Positions 38,994-47,774 of a stretch of DNA of 64,000 nt are shown in pieces; position 1 is the stretch's first letter, and every line of letters begins with the position of its first letter. Below the pieces are notes generated by a model that was not told the DNA's origin, made no database searches, and saw nothing but the letters and a program-made list of their open reading frames with translations. A program made the position numbers and the translations under genes. This DNA is from Anaerobacillus arseniciselenatis (lineage in GTDB: Bacteria; Bacillota; Bacilli; Bacillales; Anaerobacillaceae), in contig NZ_MLQQ01000042.1 in assembly GCF_001865995.1 (NCBI RefSeq), forward strand, positions 1-64,000, in the 5' to 3' direction.

Positions 38994-39338
38994 ATGGAAC
39001 CAAAGTTAAATACGAATCAACCACAAGTCAATCTTTCGAAAAAAGAAAAGATAAAGCTTGAGCGTGAAATGAGACACCAAATTATCACCTTTGTAGTAAT
39101 GATCTTTTTCACAGCACTAGCTTTCATGTCTGTTGCGAGTGATTTAATTCCTGCATCGTTCGCAGTACCATTTATTTTAATCCTTGCAGTCATTCAAGTG
39201 ATCTTACAGCTATACTATTTCATGCACTTAAAGGACAAAGACCACGAGTGGCCAAATGCCTTTATGTTGTCAGGAATAGTCATTATTATACCGATGGTTG
39301 CAGCGTTAATGCTATTATTAGGAGTAGTAAAATATTAG
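38994..39338 (+). CDS. ctaF: Cytochrome caa3 oxidase subunit IV
   Basis: A 114-aa protein with three membrane spans and a charged N-terminus. The YYFMHLKDKDHEWPN loop is typical of CtaF/COX4 of Bacillus. ATG 38994 follows GGAGGAT closely. It ends the cta transcript at a strong terminator. Confidence 0.92.
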   Translation: MEPKLNTNQPQVNLSKKEKIKLEREMRHQIITFVVMIFFTALAFMSVASDLIPASFAVPFILILAVIQVILQLYYFMHLKDKDHEWPNAFMLSGIVIIIPMVAALMLLLGVVKY

Positions 39339-39349
39339 GTTGACACTGA

Positions 39350-39389
39350 GAAGCTAACTACATTGTTTAATGTAGTTAGCTTCTTCTTA
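39350..39389 (+). terminator. Terminator of the cta operon
   Basis: GAAGCTAACTACAT pairs perfectly with ATGTAGTTAGCTTC. Confidence 0.85.
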
Positions 39390-39429
39390 GTTGAATTAAA
39401 AATTAAAAATGTACAATTTAGGTTTGTAA

Positions 39430-39565
39430 ATTTGTATGAAAAAAGGTGGATGCTTTCGTGAACGAGCCTCTGAGATTCGATAGAAGGTCACAGCGAAGTG
39501 AGGGAAAGTGTCCACCTTTTCATTTTAAATGATGACGATTAATCGTCATGGTAGTTTTATATGTA
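39430..39565. repeat. Family 4 hairpin B with one R unit
   Basis: A hairpin at 39440-39520 (stem AAAAGGTGGATGCTTTCGT with GGGAAAGTGTCCACCTTTT; loop GAGCCTCTGAGATTCGATAG) is followed by an R unit at 39520-39563 (GATGACG...CGTCATGGTAGTTTTATATG). A GTTGGTTAGTTGG leader follows. The AT-rich remainder (39565-39710) shows nothing definite. Confidence 0.65.
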
Positions 39566-39710
39566 GAAGAGTTGGTTAGTTGGAACACGTAAAAGTGAAG
39601 CCCTGGCTTTCAGATTAGATAGTTCATTTTAAATTGTGAATTGCTAATTGTAAATTTCAAATTAAAACATAAACACTGTAAAAATGTTTTAAAACTGTCA
39701 AATTTATATG

Positions 39711-39739
39711 TTGGTGTGACATTTGTCACATGATATAAT
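39711..39739 (+). promoter_or_regulatory. Promoter with an Fnr/CRP-type site inside the spacer
   Basis: TGTGA-CATTTG-TCACA (39715-39730) is a perfect Fnr/CRP-family palindrome. It lies between a weak -35 (TTGGTG) and TATAAT (39734-39739), at about -23. At this position a bound protein would be expected to repress rather than activate. Which family member binds is not known from the sequence. Confidence 0.6.
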
Positions 39740-39801
39740 TATTTAGAATCATCTAGGAAGCTTTTTAAAAGTTAATTGAAAAGGAAGAAAGGATTGATGG
39801 T

Positions 39802-40254
39802 ATGTTACTACCTTTAATAAGTACGATTTTTATTGGAATAAGTGCGGTTTTTGTAGCACTCGGATGGATTGTAGTGGCAAAAGGTAAAGTAGAATTACAT
39901 AAGAAAATGATGTTTTATGGAGCGTTGTTTGCAGTCATTTTCTTTGTAACATATGTAGCAAAGACGGTTTTTGTTGGAAGTACTGCATTTGGTGGTCCTG
40001 AAGAAGTAAAGATATATTATACAATTTTCTTAATCATTCATATAACATTAGCTACAACTGCTGCGGTTTTAGGGATTACTGCACTCATTTCTGGTTATAA
40101 AAATAACATGAAGTTACATCGGAAATTAGGCCCAGTTACTTCAATTGTTTGGTTTTTAGGTTCTTCTACGGGGATTGCTGTATATTTCTTACTTTACGTA
40201 ATCTATCCTCCAGGGGAAGTTACAAACGTTTTTCGCGCAATTTGGGGCTTTTAA
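39802..40254 (+). CDS. DUF420 membrane protein, CtaM/YozB type
   Basis: A 150-aa protein with four membrane spans (about 5-25, 40-60, 75-97 and 115-138). The paired-His segments VELHKKMMFYGALFAVIFF and MKLHRKLGPVTSIVWFL are characteristic of DUF420. Homologues CtaM (S. aureus) and YozB (B. subtilis) are needed for aa3/caa3 oxidase assembly, likely at CuB. Here it follows the cta operon where B. subtilis has ctaG, suggesting it does that job. AAGGAAGAAAGG lies upstream of ATG. Confidence 0.85.
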   Translation: MLLPLISTIFIGISAVFVALGWIVVAKGKVELHKKMMFYGALFAVIFFVTYVAKTVFVGSTAFGGPEEVKIYYTIFLIIHITLATTAAVLGITALISGYKNNMKLHRKLGPVTSIVWFLGSSTGIAVYFLLYVIYPPGEVTNVFRAIWGF

Positions 40255-40300
40255 CACAGTATAACTATTTAAATTTACAATATTGATATTGAATTGAATA

Positions 40301-40346
40301 AAAAGAGGCTTTCCTTTAAGTGTACCTTAGGAAAGCCTCTTTTTTG
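40301..40346 (+). terminator. Terminator of the DUF420 gene
   Basis: AAAAGAGGCTTTCCT pairs perfectly with AGGAAAGCCTCTTTT, followed by T residues. Confidence 0.9.
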
Positions 40347-40348
40347 TT

Positions 40349-40614
40349 GTCTAGCTTCAGCGAGGCAACTTCTTGAATAAACTTCTTTGCTGCCTTGCGA
40401 CGAGCAAACGTAGTGGCGCAGGAGCAGCTTGGTAGCCCTTCGAGCGCTTCGATCCATCGATATTTATCTACTCGAGGATGATAAATCAAGAGGAGATAAA
40501 TCGTCGCTGGCTCTCCATCGCTTTTCACTGCTCCTGCGGTTACTCGTCGCAAAGCACAGAGAAGATTATCGATGAAGCCGCTTGGCTGATCAAGGCGTTT
40601 GCGCTTTTCTTGTG
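40349..40614. repeat. Expanded family 2 repeat with two copies of the shared module
   Basis: Starts TGTCTAGCTTCAGCG and ends CGTTTGCGCTTTTCTT. It holds the module forward (CTGCTCCTGCGGTTACTCGTC, 40527-40547) and a diverged reverse copy (CCTTGCGACGAGCAAACG, about 40393-40410), with ATTTATC...GATAAAT and CTCGAGG symmetry between. Small frames inside it are not genes. Confidence 0.6.
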
Positions 40615-40645
40615 TGGAGATTGCGTAAATCGAGTTTTTGTACTT

Positions 40646-41701
40646 TTAAAGTTTAAAGTTCAACTTAATGATTCCAGCTTCTTTAGCAGAAGTAAATAGA
40701 ATGACAACGAGTGGGCCTACGATAAAACCAATTACTCCTAAAAGCTTTAAACCGATATACATCGCAATTAAAGTTGCTAGTGGCGATAAGCCAATTTGGT
40801 GCCCCATTACTTTTGGTTCAACTGTTCTTCGAATGATTAATAATATTGCCGCAAGAACAAATAATTGTGTAGCTAACCCTATATTACCAGCAATTAGATG
40901 ATAGGTTGCCCAAGGGGCTAAAATTGCTATAGAACCGATGATTGGAATGAAATCAATGACCCAGATGATAAACGACATTAATAATGCTACTTCTGGGACA
41001 ATAAACAATAGCCCAATAAAAGAAACGACAAAAATAATAATACTAACTAAAAATTGAGCTTTAATAAATCCGAAAACAACGTAAGATAGTCTTGAACTCA
41101 TAAACTGTACTTTGTCTTTCGTTTTTTCAGATAAATAGGAAAAGATTTGCTTTTTAAGTTTAGGTAGTTCCAATAAAAATAAATATAGTGCAATTAAATA
41201 AACAAGAAAAGAAATTAAATAGTTTGGAATTTTTGTGATTAAGGAAGTGATATCACTAATAAAATTCCTACTGCTTACTTCGTTTCTTAACGTTGTTAGA
41301 GACTGATTTACATAGATATTAATTTCTGCTACAAAATCTTCTGGTAATTCCACGAATTTCTCATTTAAATTTCGTTCTATATCATACCATGCGAACTGTA
41401 TTTCAGTAATATATGATGGGAAATTTTTAACAAAATAATCCACTTGTGTGATCGCCTTTGTTGTTAAAAAGTAACCTGTCAAGCCTATGAAGCATAAAAA
41501 TATCATAAATACAATAAATACGGCTAAACTCCGCTTTAACCTGTTCATTTGAACTACCTTTACAACAGGAGAAAGAAGCATTGCAGTAATTAATGCAGTA
41601 ATTATCGGTACGGAAACAGGTAGGATAAAATACCCTGAAATAATTATTATTAAAATTGAAATAATTATCATAATGTTTTTCTTAGAAAATATTGCTGACA
41701 T
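40646..41701 (-). CDS. AI-2E family permease, YtvI-like sporulation membrane protein
   Basis: A 351-aa protein with about seven to eight membrane spans and a soluble central segment (residues 75-155). Its C-terminal half has the AI-2E/UPF0118 pattern (SFIIWVIDFIPIIGSIAILAPWA and MGHQIGLSPLATLIAMYIGLKLLG). It most resembles YtvI of Bacillus, a sporulation-associated member; transport substrate unknown. ATG 41701 follows AGGAGAGGAG by 6 nt. It overlaps nothing and is absent from this place in B. subtilis. Confidence 0.75.
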   Translation of the reverse strand: MSAIFSKKNIMIIISILIIIISGYFILPVSVPIITALITAMLLSPVVKVVQMNRLKRSLAVFIVFMIFLCFIGLTGYFLTTKAITQVDYFVKNFPSYITEIQFAWYDIERNLNEKFVELPEDFVAEINIYVNQSLTTLRNEVSSRNFISDITSLITKIPNYLISFLVYLIALYLFLLELPKLKKQIFSYLSEKTKDKVQFMSSRLSYVVFGFIKAQFLVSIIIFVVSFIGLLFIVPEVALLMSFIIWVIDFIPIIGSIAILAPWATYHLIAGNIGLATQLFVLAAILLIIRRTVEPKVMGHQIGLSPLATLIAMYIGLKLLGVIGFIVGPLVVILFTSAKEAGIIKLNFKL

Positions 41702-41833
41702 TTCAAACTCCTCTCCTATAGGACAACATATCAATATTATAGTATTTATTTTGTGATTTTTACAGTAAAAAATCGTTTTCGTAATAAATATTTAATAAAT
41801 GGTATAAAAAAACAATTATTAAAGGAGGTTATT

Positions 41834-42181
41834 ATGTTAAAAAAAGGTTTAGAGTATGGTACAGTGTATATTTTTGACGAAGTCATTAAACTTATTACGA
41901 AGGTTGCGATAACAGAAATTGAAGGAGTTGAAAGCAGCTCTTCCTTAATTAAAGGGAATTTTTTTAAAACGTTAAAAGGAAATTATCGTAGTATTAATGT
42001 TAATTGTGAAAGTTGTGATTCGGTGTGTGTAGATGTAACAGTGGGAATATACTACGGTAAAAATATTCCACAAGTGATTAAAGAACTACAGGAAGCAATA
42101 AAAAATCATATAGAAATATTCACTGGGTTTCAAGTTGAAGAAATCAATGTACTTGTAAACGAGATCATAATAGAAGAATAA
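41834..42181 (+). CDS. Asp23/Gls24 family protein
   Basis: A 115-aa protein with the Asp23 fold pattern: GTVYIFDEVIKLITKVAITEIEGVESSS, a central VDVTVGIYYGKNIPQVIKELQ strand-helix, and a C-terminal VEEINVLVNEI strand. Relatives (YqhY, YloU, AmaP partner Asp23) link to envelope or lipid homeostasis. ATG 41834 has AAAGGAGG 6 nt upstream. The residues CESCDSVC at about 56-63 are an unusual cysteine cluster for the family. Confidence 0.75.
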   Translation: MLKKGLEYGTVYIFDEVIKLITKVAITEIEGVESSSSLIKGNFFKTLKGNYRSINVNCESCDSVCVDVTVGIYYGKNIPQVIKELQEAIKNHIEIFTGFQVEEINVLVNEIIIEE

Positions 42182-42228
42182 AGAAGCGTATGAGTCTAGT
42201 CTATATTCTCAGACGCTTCTTTTTTTGC
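42181..42228 (+). terminator. Terminator of the Asp23 gene
   Basis: AGAAGCGTATGAG and CTCAGACGCTTCT pair, followed by TTTTTTT. Confidence 0.85.
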
Positions 42229-42311
42229 AGACACTCTATTCTAAAAGATTGTTGCTTTTAACTTTTTGGGCCGTGGCCAATCGAATGCTTTGCGTAAAAC
42301 TAAAACTGTAA

Positions 42312-42662
42312 TTATTTTAATAGTGAAGTAACTTGTTCTAACTTTTTATTACTTTTTTCGACAATATGTTTAGGGAAATCTTCTCCTGAATATTCAACAC
42401 CGTGTGGATAATAATGTTTGCCTAAAATAGGATCTAAAAATTTTATTACACAAGATGGTGAAGGTATGTCCCCTTTTACAGCATATGCTTGGAGACGTAA
42501 ATAATAAACGTCATCATTGACGAGGTCGTCAAATTTATAGTCAAACGTAACACGTTCATAATCCCATTGACCGGCATGGACAAAGCCAGCTTCACTTAAC
42601 ACATGTTCTGCTTCAGAAAATTCTACTTCTTTATTGGAGATACCTGTTTCTTCAAATTTCAT
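42312..42662 (-). CDS. YugN-like family protein, positional equivalent of ylbA
   Basis: A 116-aa soluble protein: MKFEETGISNKEVEFSEAEH, WDYERVTFDYKFDDLVNDDVYYLRLQAY and the proline/aromatic HYYPHGVEYSGEDFP. These agree with the YugN-like family. Its place just before ylbB suggests ylbA, but this is inferred. ATG 42662 follows CAGGAGGG by 6 nt. Function unknown. Confidence 0.7.
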   Translation of the reverse strand: MKFEETGISNKEVEFSEAEHVLSEAGFVHAGQWDYERVTFDYKFDDLVNDDVYYLRLQAYAVKGDIPSPSCVIKFLDPILGKHYYPHGVEYSGEDFPKHIVEKSNKKLEQVTSLLK

Positions 42663-42878
42663 AAATAACCCTCCTGTTATGTAAACTTGTTTCAATTAAA
42701 TATGATAGTATGAAAAGAGAGTAGATGCAATCATAATAAACTATATTATCACGTTTTTAATGTTGGTAACAGATTACGTTAATAAAAATTGTTTTCGTAA
42801 ACAGTGTTGCCTTTTTGAGTAGCTTTTGCTGTCGAGACAAAAATCTTGCTAATAAAAAAGAAAAAGGAATGAAATAAG

Positions 42879-44072
42879 ATGACGAAAAAAATATATGAAA
42901 TTGATCCATATATAAAAGAGTGTTTTGCAACAATACAAGACACTAAATTCATAAACGGTGAGACTTGGGTTTGTTTCGATCAAACGAATTTATATCCAGA
43001 AGGTGGCGGACAACCTTCTGATGTTGGATTTATTAACCAATCTCCTGTATTAGATGTTCAGTTATACGATGGTCAAATTTATCATAAAGTATTCGAGCCA
43101 ATTGATCGAGTTCGTGTAAAAATTCATTTAGACTTTGAACGAAGGTTTGACCATATGCAACAACATAGTGGTCAACATCTTTTATCTGCAGTGTGGAAAG
43201 AATTGTTTGAATTTGAAACGGTTTCTTTTCATTTAGGCAAGGATGTTTGTACCATTGATCTCCAAACAGACAATATAGATGATGTACATATAAATGAAGT
43301 GGAGAACAGGGTGGCCGAATATATTTTTGAAAACCCAACGATTGAAAGTTATGTATTACCTTATGATGAGGTGGATTATGAGAAGCTGATTAAGTTAAAG
43401 GAAAAGCCAGATTTTGTTCGATTAGTTGAAATTGAAGGTATTGATTTGTCTACATGCTGTGGGACTCATGTCAGTATGTTAGGGGAAATTGGTATGATTA
43501 AAATGGTTGGATCGGAAAAGTATAAACAAAATACCCGAATTAGCTTTGTTTGTGGAAAAAGGGCATTAAATTATTTTCAAGCAGTATATAATTCAAGTCA
43601 AGAAGTTAGTAACAAATTAAATGTCCCTGCTACAAATATTAATGAAAGATTTAGCGAGTTTTATCATGAGTATCAATTGTTAAAAAAGAAATATCAAAAG
43701 CTTTATGAAAAAGATATTTACCATGAGGCAAATGTTTTGGTCAAAAATGTGGAACATGGATTTGTGCACGTAAAATGGTCTGATCGACCGATACAAGAAA
43801 TGAAAGATTTAGCAAAAATGATCATAGAAACTGGAGAAAAAGCTGTTATTTTTTGTAGCCGTAAACACCATACTTGGATATTTGCCTCGTCATCCTCACA
43901 AATCTTTAATGTTTCTACGTGTATTCAGTCATTAAAAGAGTCGTTTGGTGGTAAAGGTGGGGGCAATCCTGTGTTTGGTCAATGGGTAGGCGAAATCAAT
44001 GATGAACAATGGGAGCAATTTAAACAGCAAACCATCGGTGATTTTGACATTAAAACAACTTATAACGGATGA
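42879..44072 (+). CDS. Alanyl-tRNA editing protein (AlaX-L type)
   Basis: A free-standing homologue of the AlaRS editing domain that deacylates mischarged tRNA-Ala (serine or glycine). 397 aa. Zinc ligands are visible in HMQQHSGQHLLSAV (HxxxH) and CCGTHVSMLGEIGMIK (CxxxH). The C-terminal part, ending FGGKGGGNPVFGQW, is a DHHA1-like domain, so it is the long form. AAGGAATG lies 9-12 nt upstream. It is an addition relative to the B. subtilis order. Confidence 0.88.
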   Translation: MTKKIYEIDPYIKECFATIQDTKFINGETWVCFDQTNLYPEGGGQPSDVGFINQSPVLDVQLYDGQIYHKVFEPIDRVRVKIHLDFERRFDHMQQHSGQHLLSAVWKELFEFETVSFHLGKDVCTIDLQTDNIDDVHINEVENRVAEYIFENPTIESYVLPYDEVDYEKLIKLKEKPDFVRLVEIEGIDLSTCCGTHVSMLGEIGMIKMVGSEKYKQNTRISFVCGKRALNYFQAVYNSSQEVSNKLNVPATNINERFSEFYHEYQLLKKKYQKLYEKDIYHEANVLVKNVEHGFVHVKWSDRPIQEMKDLAKMIIETGEKAVIFCSRKHHTWIFASSSSQIFNVSTCIQSLKESFGGKGGGNPVFGQWVGEINDEQWEQFKQQTIGDFDIKTTYNG

Positions 44073-44200
44073 GGTGGTTGCATAAGGAAAATAAAGCTTT
44101 CGACATAGTTTCGTAATAAGCCAAGTTTTTCTAATAACAACATGACAAAGAGGGCATGATACAAATGTATGTATTTAATCTTTTTAAGGAGGTTTTAATT

Positions 44201-44629
44201 TTGGAACATGTCCGTGATGTTATGACATCAAATGTTGAGTATTGTACCCCTTTAGACAACGTTTACGAAGTAGCTGTTAAAATGAAGGATTTAGATTGTG
44301 GAGCGATTCCGATTTGTGAAAATGACCATCTTTTAGGGATGATCACTGACAGAGATATCGTTGTTAGAGGAGTTGCTGAAAAGCGCCCAAACTCAACAAA
44401 AGTTACTGATATTATGAGCGAAAAATTGGTCACTGCTGACCCAGGTATGAGTATCGATGATGCTGCTAACTTAATGGCAAAACATCAAATCCGCCGATTG
44501 CCTATTGTAGAAAACAATCGTTTAGTCGGAATGTGTTCATTAGGAGATTTAGCAGTAAATGTAGGAACTGATGATGAGGCTGGATTTGCTTTATCAGAGA
44601 TTTCTGAGAGACCAGAAGTTCACCACTAA
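44201..44629 (+). CDS. ylbB: CBS-domain protein YlbB
   Basis: A 142-aa protein made of a CBS pair (residues 5-60 and 68-125): VRDVMTSNVEYC and VTDIMSEKLVTADPGMSIDDAA open the two repeats, and each closes with a GMITDRDI or GMCSLGDL motif. Such pairs bind adenosine nucleotides and sense energy state; the target is unknown. TTG 44201 follows AAGGAGG by 10 nt, while the longer ATG frame lacks a site. Position matches ylbB. Confidence 0.85.
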   Translation: MEHVRDVMTSNVEYCTPLDNVYEVAVKMKDLDCGAIPICENDHLLGMITDRDIVVRGVAEKRPNSTKVTDIMSEKLVTADPGMSIDDAANLMAKHQIRRLPIVENNRLVGMCSLGDLAVNVGTDDEAGFALSEISERPEVHH

Positions 44630-44649
44630 AACTTAATTTTATTTCCATT

Positions 44650-44685
44650 AAAGGCTTATCCGAGCAATAGGGTAAGCCTTTTTGT
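44650..44685 (+). terminator. Terminator of ylbB
   Basis: AAAGGCTTA pairs with TAAGCCTTT and is followed by TTGT. Confidence 0.8.
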
Positions 44686-44812
44686 ATGATTTTGTCATAA
44701 ACTATTTGCAGGAAAAGTATATATATTAAAGAACAATAATTACTAGTACAAGTTAAGTTGTGTGCAATGCTTTGATGGTAAGGTCGTAAATTCATTTAAG
44801 AGGAGGCATTTG

Positions 44813-45877
44813 ATGGGGAAAATATATTTGTTCATTATAGTTTTTTTTACTAGTATTGCAATATACTTTTCTTTTTTTGTTGATAGTAAATTAGTCGTTG
44901 AAAAAGATGTAGAACAAATAGACAAAAGCCTAGCTGTTATGGAAAGCGAAACGTTTTCAATTAGAAATAACAACCGCAATAAATTAACAGATGATGGATT
45001 GCACTCCTATATTGGACAACCCATTACATATCTTGAAAAAAATCTTGGGGAGCCTGTACGCATCGATAAATCAGCTTATGATTATGATTGGTGGATTTAC
45101 AGTGATCATTTAGAAAATGGCTATTTACAAGTGGGGGTTGAAGACGAAAAGGTGGTGTCTGTTTATGTGATTGGAGATGAAAATGTGTCAACAGCACCGT
45201 TTCAATTAGGAGCACCTTATGACAAACTTAATGAAAATTTTAACTTTGAAGATCAAGTATCATTTAATGTAAGAAGTAACTCTTATCAGTTTAATCTGAC
45301 TGAGGAAGAGCTGAAAACTAGGCCGTTACTTTATATTGATAACATTTTTGTTCAGTTGTATTTCGATACTTTTACTAATCAGTTATCAAGTATACGTTAT
45401 CTTGACCATGAAACGATCGTAAAGCATCGTCCATATTCTGTTGTTTATCGAGGAGAATTAATTGAAGCACAACCTTTAAGTGAAAATGAATGGAGAGAGA
45501 TTGAGGTAGGTTCTTCACTACAAATTTATTATATAACTAATCAAATCCGTAAGAAACACTCTTTAGAGACACTTAGCTGGGATGAAGAAACGGCACATGT
45601 TGCATACCTCCATAGCGAAGATATGAAAATTAACAGCTATTTTTCTCATACATCCCCAGCCAATGGCGAGTTGAAAGACCGCTTAAAAAGACAGGAGATA
45701 TTATATAAGTTAGCAGGGGAAAATATTGCAGCAAAATATGTAGATGCGATTGAAGCTGTTGAAGGTTGGCTAAATAGTGAAGGCCACCGAGTTAATTTAT
45801 TGCATGAAGAATTTACTCATTTAGGTGTTGGTGTCTACCAACGTTATTATACACAAAATTTTATAACTCCTTGGTAA
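44813..45877 (+). CDS. ylbC: YlbC, secreted CAP-domain protein
   Basis: A 354-aa exported protein with an N-terminal membrane anchor/signal segment (residues 2-22). A CAP-associated N-domain follows (two repeats; YIGQPITYLEKNLGEPVRID and FQLGAPYDKLNENF), then a C-terminal CAP/SCP domain (about 235-350; HSEDMKINSYFSHTSPANG, AGENIA, SEGHRVNLLHEEFTHLGVG). CAP His/Glu residues look intact. ATG 44813 has GAGGAGG 8 nt upstream. Function in Bacillus is unknown. Confidence 0.85.
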   Translation: MGKIYLFIIVFFTSIAIYFSFFVDSKLVVEKDVEQIDKSLAVMESETFSIRNNNRNKLTDDGLHSYIGQPITYLEKNLGEPVRIDKSAYDYDWWIYSDHLENGYLQVGVEDEKVVSVYVIGDENVSTAPFQLGAPYDKLNENFNFEDQVSFNVRSNSYQFNLTEEELKTRPLLYIDNIFVQLYFDTFTNQLSSIRYLDHETIVKHRPYSVVYRGELIEAQPLSENEWREIEVGSSLQIYYITNQIRKKHSLETLSWDEETAHVAYLHSEDMKINSYFSHTSPANGELKDRLKRQEILYKLAGENIAAKYVDAIEAVEGWLNSEGHRVNLLHEEFTHLGVGVYQRYYTQNFITPW

Positions 45878-45878
45878 T

Positions 45879-46000
45879 AGAAGGACCCCATAAGTGTCAG
45901 TTCATCAAAGGTAACTACTAAATATAGAGATAGATGTATTGAATTAACATCGTCCTGTATTTACTGTCTAATGTTGACTGACACTTTTAGGATACCTTCT
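45879..46000. repeat. Family 3 palindrome between convergent ylbC and the thioesterase gene
   Basis: AAGGACCCCATAAGTGTCAGT on the left is partly complementary to ACTGACACTTTTAGGATACC on the right, with an inner ATATAG...CTGTATTT pair. It touches the thioesterase stop and could terminate both genes. Confidence 0.6.
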
Positions 46001-46492
46001 TCAGTTTCTTTTAATGATAAAAAAACTTCCTGAACCGCTGGCGATCAGCTTATTTTTGTCGTTATAAACTTTCGCTTCACAAACGTAAAAGGATGTTCCT
46101 TTATGGATGATAGAAGCAATACAAATAAGTTCTTTTCCAGTGCCAGGCTTTAAATAATTTACTTTCATTTCTGTTGTTACAGCTGCTAAATGTTCAGGTA
46201 GCGATTGGTTTACAAATGAGCCCATGGCCGTGTCGAGTAATGTTGCCGTAATTCCACCGTGAACAAAATTTAGGGGGTTGTAGATTAACGGTTGAATAGG
46301 AAGTCTAACTTCATAATCACCGTTATCTAGAAACCTACGACGATCCATCGTGAGAGCGGAGATATAAGAACGGTATTCTCCGTGTTTTTTACCTTTCAGA
46401 CCTTCGAGTATAGATGACAATACATCAACCTCTTCAGGTGAAGCCTCACTTAAATAATCTTCGATACTTTCAAGCAATTGATTGCAGTCCAT
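46001..46492 (-). CDS. PaaI-type hotdog thioesterase
   Basis: A 163-aa protein: a helical N-terminal part (residues 1-40) and a 4HBT hotdog domain. NPLNFVHGGITATLLDTAMGSFVNQ carries the HGG motif and catalytic Asp region; SIIHKGTSFYVCEAKVYNDKNKLIASGSGSF closes the fold. It probably hydrolyses acyl-CoA esters of unknown specificity. ATG 46492 has AAAGGGG 11 nt upstream. The 44-codon upstream extension is not supported. Confidence 0.82.
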   Translation of the reverse strand: MDCNQLLESIEDYLSEASPEEVDVLSSILEGLKGKKHGEYRSYISALTMDRRRFLDNGDYEVRLPIQPLIYNPLNFVHGGITATLLDTAMGSFVNQSLPEHLAAVTTEMKVNYLKPGTGKELICIASIIHKGTSFYVCEAKVYNDKNKLIASGSGSFFIIKRN

Positions 46493-46696
46493 AGTTAACT
46501 TACCCCTTTCCCAATTTAAATGATCTTTTTCTCGGTTATTTTTAAAAATTTCGATGGCGGACTTCACCGCCTCCTCTAGAAAGTGAATTCCAGTGGAAAC
46601 AGCCCAAAAAATAGGCGCACACATAGCTAGGCTCTTTTGTATGATGTAATAGAACTAATTACTGCTAGTTATGAAGAATGATGAGGAGGTGTTCTT

Positions 46697-47164
46697 TTGA
46701 GTAAAAAAACGAAACTACACCCATCTGTACAACAGTTTAAACAATTTGTGAAAAAACATCCATTATTAATTAAGGAAGTGAGGGATGGCAACAAGACTTG
46801 GCAAGACATTTATGAAGAGTGGACAATATTAGGTGAAAAAGATGAAGTATGGGAGAAATATAAGAAAAATAATCACGATGCGAGTGAAGAAGTAGCTGCT
46901 GACATTGAAACTGAGGAAGAGAATGAACCTTCAAAATCACAAGGCGGTGACTTGTTATCTTTATTAAAAAATATTAATTTGAACGATATTCAAGGTCACA
47001 TTCAAAACCTTAGTGGGATGATGGCTTCAGTTCAGAGCTTATTACAGTCGTTTCAGTCAAACTCTAATAATAACAACCAACAGTCTCAAGAAGGTAATCA
47101 GGGACAACAAGGGCAACAAAACCAACAAAACCAACAAAACCCATTTAATTTTCGCCAATTTTGA
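46697..47164 (+). CDS. ylbD: YlbD-type spore coat protein
   Basis: A 155-aa protein. The N-terminal half (HPSVQQFKQFVKKHPLLIKEV, WQDIYEEWTILGEKDEVW) matches the YlbD coat protein family. The C-terminal 40 residues are an Asn/Gln/Gly-rich low-complexity tail (QGQQGQQNQQNQQ), typical of coat proteins. TTG 46697 follows GAGGAGG by 8 nt. ylbE follows 44 nt later, so the two are probably cotranscribed. Confidence 0.82.
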   Translation: MSKKTKLHPSVQQFKQFVKKHPLLIKEVRDGNKTWQDIYEEWTILGEKDEVWEKYKKNNHDASEEVAADIETEEENEPSKSQGGDLLSLLKNINLNDIQGHIQNLSGMMASVQSLLQSFQSNSNNNNQQSQEGNQGQQGQQNQQNQQNPFNFRQF

Positions 47165-47208
47165 AGGTGCGAACCCATAAGTTTTAATCACAAAGGGGCT
47201 TTGTTTTT

Positions 47209-47448
47209 ATGAGACATGAAGTTCAACTGTATATTAATCAGCACCCAGAAATAAAACAATTTATAAGAAATAATCCGATATGGTATCGGTATTTATCCCG
47301 TAATCCAGAATCTGTCATTCAGTTAGAACAGGAAGTTAAGCATTTTTACGGAAAAACCTTTCCACAAAAAATCGAGAGGTTTCAATCCAATCTAAATATG
47401 GCAATGATGCTTTTAGATATGATCAGAGGAATGAATGCACCAAAATAA
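47209..47448 (+). CDS. ylbE: YlbE-like protein
   Basis: A 79-aa basic helical protein (MRHEVQLYINQHPEIKQFIR, NPIWYRYLSRNPESVIQLE). This is the YlbE family pattern in its usual place after ylbD. Spacing suggests one transcript with ylbD. Function unknown, possibly in the spore coat because of ylbD. Confidence 0.82.
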   Translation: MRHEVQLYINQHPEIKQFIRNNPIWYRYLSRNPESVIQLEQEVKHFYGKTFPQKIERFQSNLNMAMMLLDMIRGMNAPK

Positions 47449-47675
47449 GTTTTTAGTTGGTTAGTTGGTTTTGTTAGTTAGGGACACCCTCTCCCGACTT
47501 TTGCATGCTAACAGGTTACCGATGCTTCGTTATGAGAGTTTATATGAAAAAAGGCGGATGATTTCGTGAACGAGCCTCTGAGATTCGAAAGAATGTCAAA
47601 GCGAAGTGAAGGAAATCATCCGCCTTTTCCATATTAGATTGTGATGATATTACGTCATATCAGTTTGGTACGTAA
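47449..47675. repeat. Family 4 array: leader, R, hairpin C, R
   Basis: Leader GTTGGTTAGTTGG (47457 on), diverged R (about 47500-47548), hairpin (47549-47629; AAGGCGGATGATTTCGT with GGAAATCATCCGCCTT, loop GAGCCTCTGAGATTCG), then R (47628-47670). It separates ylbE from the inserted helicase operon. Confidence 0.65.
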
Positions 47676-47774
47676 AAAGAGGGAGAGAGTGTTGAAGATA
47701 TTTTGTAAATTTGGATAAATCAATACAATTCAGGCAAAACTTTAGATGAGATTAAAAATTTAGGATGTGTTGCT

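Noticed and set aside
40275..40699. Several short frames on both strands
   Set aside because: They arise within the expanded repeat at 40349-40614 and the neighbouring terminator, with no supporting start site.
44073..44120. 15-codon ORF overlapping the alaX stop (ATGA)
   Set aside because: It has no ribosome binding site and is too short to support on sequence alone.
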